This document shows positions 60,658 to 64,000 of a DNA stretch of 64,000 nt, piece after piece. The DNA lies in NCBI GenBank assembly GCA_902826615.1, contig CADEFN010000008.1, forward strand, positions 1 to 64,000. Direction: 5' to 3'. Positions within the stretch are counted from its first letter, which is position 1. Every line of letters starts with the position of its first letter. This DNA is from an uncultured Gemmatimonadota bacterium (GTDB taxonomy: Bacteria > Gemmatimonadota > Gemmatimonadetes > Gemmatimonadales > Gemmatimonadaceae). The position numbers and the translations under genes are program-made. The notes beneath the pieces were generated by a model. That model was not told where the DNA came from. It worked only from the letters and a program-made list of their open reading frames with translations, and searched no databases.

Positions 60658-61902
60658 CTACTCATATCGCAACGCCTCCACCGGATCCATTCGCGCCGCG
60701 CGCCGAGCCGGGATCATGCCGAAGGTCACACCAATGCCAATGGAGACGCCAACGGCCACCAGGGTGTAACTCAGGGGCACCGGCGCATCGACCTTGACGA
60801 ACAGTGTAACCAACCGGCCCACCACCAGACCGGTCAGCACGCCGAGTAGTCCGCCGATCCCGGTGAGGGTCGCCGCCTCGATCAGGAATTGCAGCAGGAT
60901 GTCGCGACGGGAGGCGCCTAACGCCTTTCGCACCCCGATCTCCCTGGTGCGGCTCGTGACCGAGACCATCATGATGGCCATCACGCCAATGCCACCGACC
61001 AGCAGCCCCACCGATGACAGCGCCACCATGACGAGGAAAAACGCACCGGTGAGTCTGTTGAAGACGTCCAGGATCTGCGCCTGTGTGATGAGCTCGAAGT
61101 TGTTCTTGTCGGCGGGGCGCAGTCTTCGCATCTCGCGCATGGCAATCGTCACGGCTTCCTGGGCTGCTTCGACCGTCACACCGGCTCTCGGCTTGATAGC
61201 GATGAAGAGTTCCTGTGTCCGGTTGATGTCGTACTGCGTGTCCATCATCCGGAACGGAATGATCGCGGCCGTCTCGGCGCTGGGCGGGTCGAAGATGTTG
61301 GCGGCGGGCGCATAGAGGCCGATGATGGTGGCAGGGCGACCACCCAGCCGCACCACCTTGTCGATCGGATTTTCACGGCCAAAGAGGCGCCGTGCGTATG
61401 ACTCATTGAGCACGACCACATTGGCGCCGCCCAGCAACTCCTGACGGGTGAACCAGCGGCCGATCACCAACTCGCCCCCGATGACCTCCGTGAATCGATC
61501 GTCGGCGCCGTAAATGCGATTGGGTTGCAGGCGTACGCCATTGTATTCCACGCGCCCCACCTTGATCGCCCACGGGGAGGCGTACGAAATCTCCGGGAGC
61601 CGGGCGAGGCGTTCAGCCTCGCGGGGCTGCACATCGGGCCGGATGCGCACCCAGGCCGGGAGTGCGTCGGGATTGAGCGGTGTTTGAGAAAACACCTTGA
61701 ACATGTAGATCGTCGTTGGGCCCGCACTCTCGATGGTGCGCACGATCTGCTGCTGCACACCATTGATCAGGGTAGCCATCGCCATGACCGTCGCGATGCC
61801 AATGACGACCCCGAGCACCGTGAGGGCGGACCGCAGTTTCGATGCCCGGAGTGTTTCCAGCGCAATGCCGACGTTTTCGCGGAGTTGGTCGCCAAGCCGC
61901 AT
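60658..61902 (-). CDS. MacB-type ABC transporter permease 1
   Basis: A 414-residue permease with four transmembrane helices. The first is followed by a large periplasmic domain (residues about 50-280, MacB_PCD), and the FtsX-like C-terminal half contains GGIGVMAIMMVSVTSRTREIGVRKALGASRRDILLQFLIEA and IPARRAARMDPVEALRYE. It ends the transcription unit. It probably pairs with permease 2 (4 bp away) and the ATPase upstream to form an efflux or lipoprotein-handling system. Confidence 0.92.
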   Translation of the reverse strand: MRLGDQLRENVGIALETLRASKLRSALTVLGVVIGIATVMAMATLINGVQQQIVRTIESAGPTTIYMFKVFSQTPLNPDALPAWVRIRPDVQPREAERLARLPEISYASPWAIKVGRVEYNGVRLQPNRIYGADDRFTEVIGGELVIGRWFTRQELLGGANVVVLNESYARRLFGRENPIDKVVRLGGRPATIIGLYAPAANIFDPPSAETAAIIPFRMMDTQYDINRTQELFIAIKPRAGVTVEAAQEAVTIAMREMRRLRPADKNNFELITQAQILDVFNRLTGAFFLVMVALSSVGLLVGGIGVMAIMMVSVTSRTREIGVRKALGASRRDILLQFLIEAATLTGIGGLLGVLTGLVVGRLVTLFVKVDAPVPLSYTLVAVGVSIGIGVTFGMIPARRAARMDPVEALRYE

Positions 61903-61905
61903 TTG

Positions 61906-63147
61906 CTACTCGGCTCGCATGGCCGTGATCGGATCGAGGCGCGCGGCGCGTCGCGCCGGATACACGCCGAAGATCACCCCGACACCAGCGCCTAACGCCA
62001 AGGCCAGCACGACCGACCAGGTGGTGACCCGCGCCGGGAGGGGCGACGCAGTGGCCACACCCGCGGCCATCAGCCAGCCCGTGAAGGCGCCAATCACACC
62101 GCCGCAGCAGGCCAGCGCGATCGACTCGACCAGGAACTGCCGCTCGATGTCGCGCGCCGTGGCTCCCATGGCTTTGCGAATCCCGATTTCGTGCGTGCGC
62201 TCGGTCACGGCCATGAGCATGATGTTCATGATCACGATGCCGCCCACGACAATCCCGATCGAAACGATGGCAGGAACGATTGCAAAGAGCACGCGAGTGA
62301 GCGTGCGCCAGAAGTCGACCAGCGCATCCGATGTTTCGAGCGAGAAGTTGTTCTCTTCGGAGGGCCGGAGATGCCGGGCGACGCGTAATGCTTCTTCCAC
62401 GCGGGCCATCCCCGGCGCCACATCCTCGGCCCGCGCCATCTTGATGGAGACGGTGGTCGTGCTGCGCTTTCCGTACACCAGCTCGAAACGTGTGATCGGC
62501 ATGAGCACAAAGCCGTCGAAGGACTGCCCGAGCACCTTACCCTTGCTGGCGTTCACCCCGATGACGGTGAATTGCTCGCCGAGAATGCGCACCACCTTGT
62601 CGATCGGGTCAGCGCCTTCGAAGAGTTTGTCCGCCAGCTCTGACCCGAGCACCACGACCGACCGGCGCTGTTCAACGTCGAGTTCGGACAGACCGCGTCC
62701 CTGGCCGATCCGGTAGTCCTGCACCACCTGGTAAGACGCGGTGACGCCAAAGATCTGGGCGTCACCAATGGTGCGATCGCGCCAGATGATGTCGGCCATG
62801 GGTGTGGGCCATCCCGATTGCATGGACACCGCTTCAGCGTCGGGAATCGCGGCCTGCACGGCAGCAGCGTCGTCGCGAGAGATGATGGGGCGCCGGGCCA
62901 TGCGGTCCATGTCACTGTCCGCGAAGCGTGCCACGTTGATCGGGCTGCGACGCACCTGAAAGGTGTTGCTCCCGATCATGGCGTCGGCCACACTCTCCTG
63001 CACGTACGCATTCATGCCCTCGATGATCGCCAGCACCGCCACCAGGAAGGTGACGGATACGATGATCCCGAGCAGCGTAAAGAAGGAACGCAGCTTGTTG
63101 GCGGCGATCTGTCCGAAAGCGGTGACGAGGACGTCAGCGAAGCTCAC
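61906..63147 (-). CDS. MacB-type ABC transporter permease 2
   Basis: A 413-residue permease of the same architecture as its neighbour: an N-terminal helix (LRSFFTLLGIIVSVTFLVAVLAII), the periplasmic MacB_PCD domain, and three C-terminal helices with IMNIMLMAVTERTHEIGIRKAMGATARDIERQFLVES and the closing YPARRAARLDPITAMRAE. Two distinct permeases suggest a heterodimer. A 9-bp-unit inverted repeat separates it from the ATPase gene. Confidence 0.92.
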   Translation of the reverse strand: MSFADVLVTAFGQIAANKLRSFFTLLGIIVSVTFLVAVLAIIEGMNAYVQESVADAMIGSNTFQVRRSPINVARFADSDMDRMARRPIISRDDAAAVQAAIPDAEAVSMQSGWPTPMADIIWRDRTIGDAQIFGVTASYQVVQDYRIGQGRGLSELDVEQRRSVVVLGSELADKLFEGADPIDKVVRILGEQFTVIGVNASKGKVLGQSFDGFVLMPITRFELVYGKRSTTTVSIKMARAEDVAPGMARVEEALRVARHLRPSEENNFSLETSDALVDFWRTLTRVLFAIVPAIVSIGIVVGGIVIMNIMLMAVTERTHEIGIRKAMGATARDIERQFLVESIALACCGGVIGAFTGWLMAAGVATASPLPARVTTWSVVLALALGAGVGVIFGVYPARRAARLDPITAMRAE

Positions 63148-63154
63148 GACAACA

Positions 63155-63296
63155 GAAGCACGGGAGGCACGGGAAGCATGAGAAGCACGAAGGAAAGTTA
63201 GCGGCAGGACACTAAAAGGCGCGGAGAGCTCTACATCCGCTCTTCCGCGCCTGTCGTGCTTCCCGTGCCTCCCGTGCTTCCCGTGCCTCTGCCCCT
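63155..63296. repeat. Inverted repeat built from a 9-bp unit (copy 2)
   Basis: Left arm AGAAGCACGGGAGGCACGGG and AAGCATG-type units, right arm GTGCTTCCC, GTGCCTCCC, GTGCTTCCC, GTGCCTCTG. The arms are complementary across about 75 bases, which also hold a smaller hairpin (GGCGCGGA...TCCGCGCC). Same unit as at 26434-26538. Confidence 0.75.
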
Positions 63297-64000
63297 AAGC
63301 TAACCCCATCTGCGCCTTGAAGGCCGCTCGGCGGTCGTCGGTGGCCACGAGGCCGTCGCGGAGCACCACCACACGGCGGGCATGCGCGGCGATGTCGGGT
63401 TCGTGTGTCACCATGATCACGGTTTGTCCCCCGCTGGCCAGCTGCTCGAACACCTTCATGATCTCGGTAGACGTGGCCGAGTCGAGGTTGCCCGTCGGTT
63501 CGTCCGCGAGAAGGATGGAAGGTTCGTTGACGAGCGCACGGGCGATCGCTACACGCTGCCGCTGGCCGCCCGAGAGTTCGTTAGGCCTGTGGTGCATGCG
63601 GTTGTCGAGCTGGACCGACGCGAGGGCGGCCTTTGCGCGCCGCTTGCGTTCGTCGCTCGAGATGCCGGCATAGACCAGCGGCAGTTCGACGTTGTGCAGT
63701 GCCGTGGCGCGGGGCAGCAGGTTGAAGGTCTGGAAAACAAACCCGATTTCCTTGTTGCGCACCCGGGCGAGGGCGTCGTCCGACATGGTCGATACCAGCA
63801 TGCCGTTCAGCCAATACTCGCCACCGTTTGGTGTGTCGAGGCAGCCGATCAGGTTCATCAGCGTGGACTTTCCGGAGCCCGACGGCCCCATGATGGCCAC
63901 GTACTCATTGCGCCGGATGGCCAGGTCGACCCCGCGAAGGGCGCGTACCACCTCGCCCCCCATGTCGTACTCGCGCTTGAGTCCGCGCGTGACGATGACC
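63295..64000 (-). CDS. MacB/LolD-type ABC ATPase, 5' end cut by window
   Basis: About 234 residues visible. Walker [22 protein letters not shown]-loop [15 protein letters not shown], signature [19 protein letters not shown], Walker [14 protein letters not shown] and the H-loop in [12 protein letters not shown] are all intact. A Met at 63963 is possible, but family members start about 15-20 residues earlier and the frame is open to the window edge ([10 protein letters not shown]), so the gene probably runs on. It powers the two adjacent permeases. Confidence 0.92.
   Translation of the reverse strand, partial: VIVTRGLKREYDMGGEVVRALRGVDLAIRRNEYVAIMGPSGSGKSTLMNLIGCLDTPNGGEYWLNGMLVSTMSDDALARVRNKEIGFVFQTFNLLPRATALHNVELPLVYAGISSDERKRRAKAALASVQLDNRMHHRPNELSGGQRQRVAIARALVNEPSILLADEPTGNLDSATSTEIMKVFEQLASGGQTVIMVTHEPDIAAHARRVVVLRDGLVATDDRRAAFKAQMGLA

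Noticed and set aside
1-64000. CRISPR array, tRNA or rRNA genes
   Set aside because: No regularly spaced 25-40 bp direct repeats, no T-arm/acceptor pairs and no rRNA-like sequence were noticed on reading. A tRNAscan and Rfam run would be decisive.

Overview
The window is high-GC bacterial chromosome, most likely from a member of the Gemmatimonadota. That placement is an inference. It rests on high GC, many secreted beta-propeller proteins, a Bacteroidota-style sigma/anti-sigma/TonB receptor/DUF4249 operon, an mglBA pair, the core gene content, and frequent use of the word CGTTAGG. No rRNA, tRNA or CRISPR array was seen.

Region 1 (15-7070) is the distal part of a chromosomal integron cassette array. 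Small ORFs, all on the + strand, alternate with seven attC-like sites. Each site starts with GCCTAAC, GGCTAAC or GCATAAC, ends with a GTTRRRY-type core (GTTAGGC, GTTATGC or a variant), and has long imperfect inverted repeats between. Cassettes carry a lipoprotein plus membrane protein pair, a RelE/HigB-type toxin with its HTH antitoxin, a DUF2000-like protein, a secreted glycine-rich protein, an unknown protein, and two paralogous unknown proteins separated by an IS3-family (IS407-like) element. The last attC is a shortened, core-mutated relative of an earlier one. No integrase gene is present; by array polarity it should lie to the left of the window.

Region 2 (7.1-14 kb) has two paralogous secreted AbgB-like M20 amidohydrolases around a propeller protein and a CBS-pair protein, then a BP74-like lipoprotein. 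Region 3 (14-33 kb) is a housekeeping block on the + strand. It holds a DUF2911 protein, central carbon genes (tal, pyk, pgi, class II aldolase), a PhnP-like hydrolase, YihY, threonine aldolase, SRP RNA (ffs) with promoter and terminator, dnaX-ybaB-recR, mglBA, pgsA, cinA, grpE-dnaJ and a glycerophosphodiesterase.

Region 4 (33-48.5 kb) is accessory and mostly on the - strand. It has a lipoprotein sulfatase, a metzincin-like protease with QExxH instead of HExxH, two 2H phosphoesterase-like genes, a HAF-repeat lipoprotein, a caspase-like protease with a degenerate downstream membrane ORF, an ABC exporter pair, an alpha/beta hydrolase, a cytochrome/PQQ dehydrogenase, a GH43 glycosidase and a small graveyard of gene fragments.

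Region 5 (49.3-54.6 kb) is an ECF sigma/FecR/STN-TonB receptor/DUF4249 operon. Region 6 (55.3-64 kb, - strand) holds mnmA with a cysteine desulfurase, an ABC-2 exporter overlapping a KynB-like cyclase, a BshB1-like deacetylase, and a MacB-type ABC system (two permeases and an ATPase cut by the window end). Two DNA-level patterns cross these regions: the word CGTTAGG(C/T), found mostly inside genes, and two intergenic inverted repeats built from a 9-bp unit.
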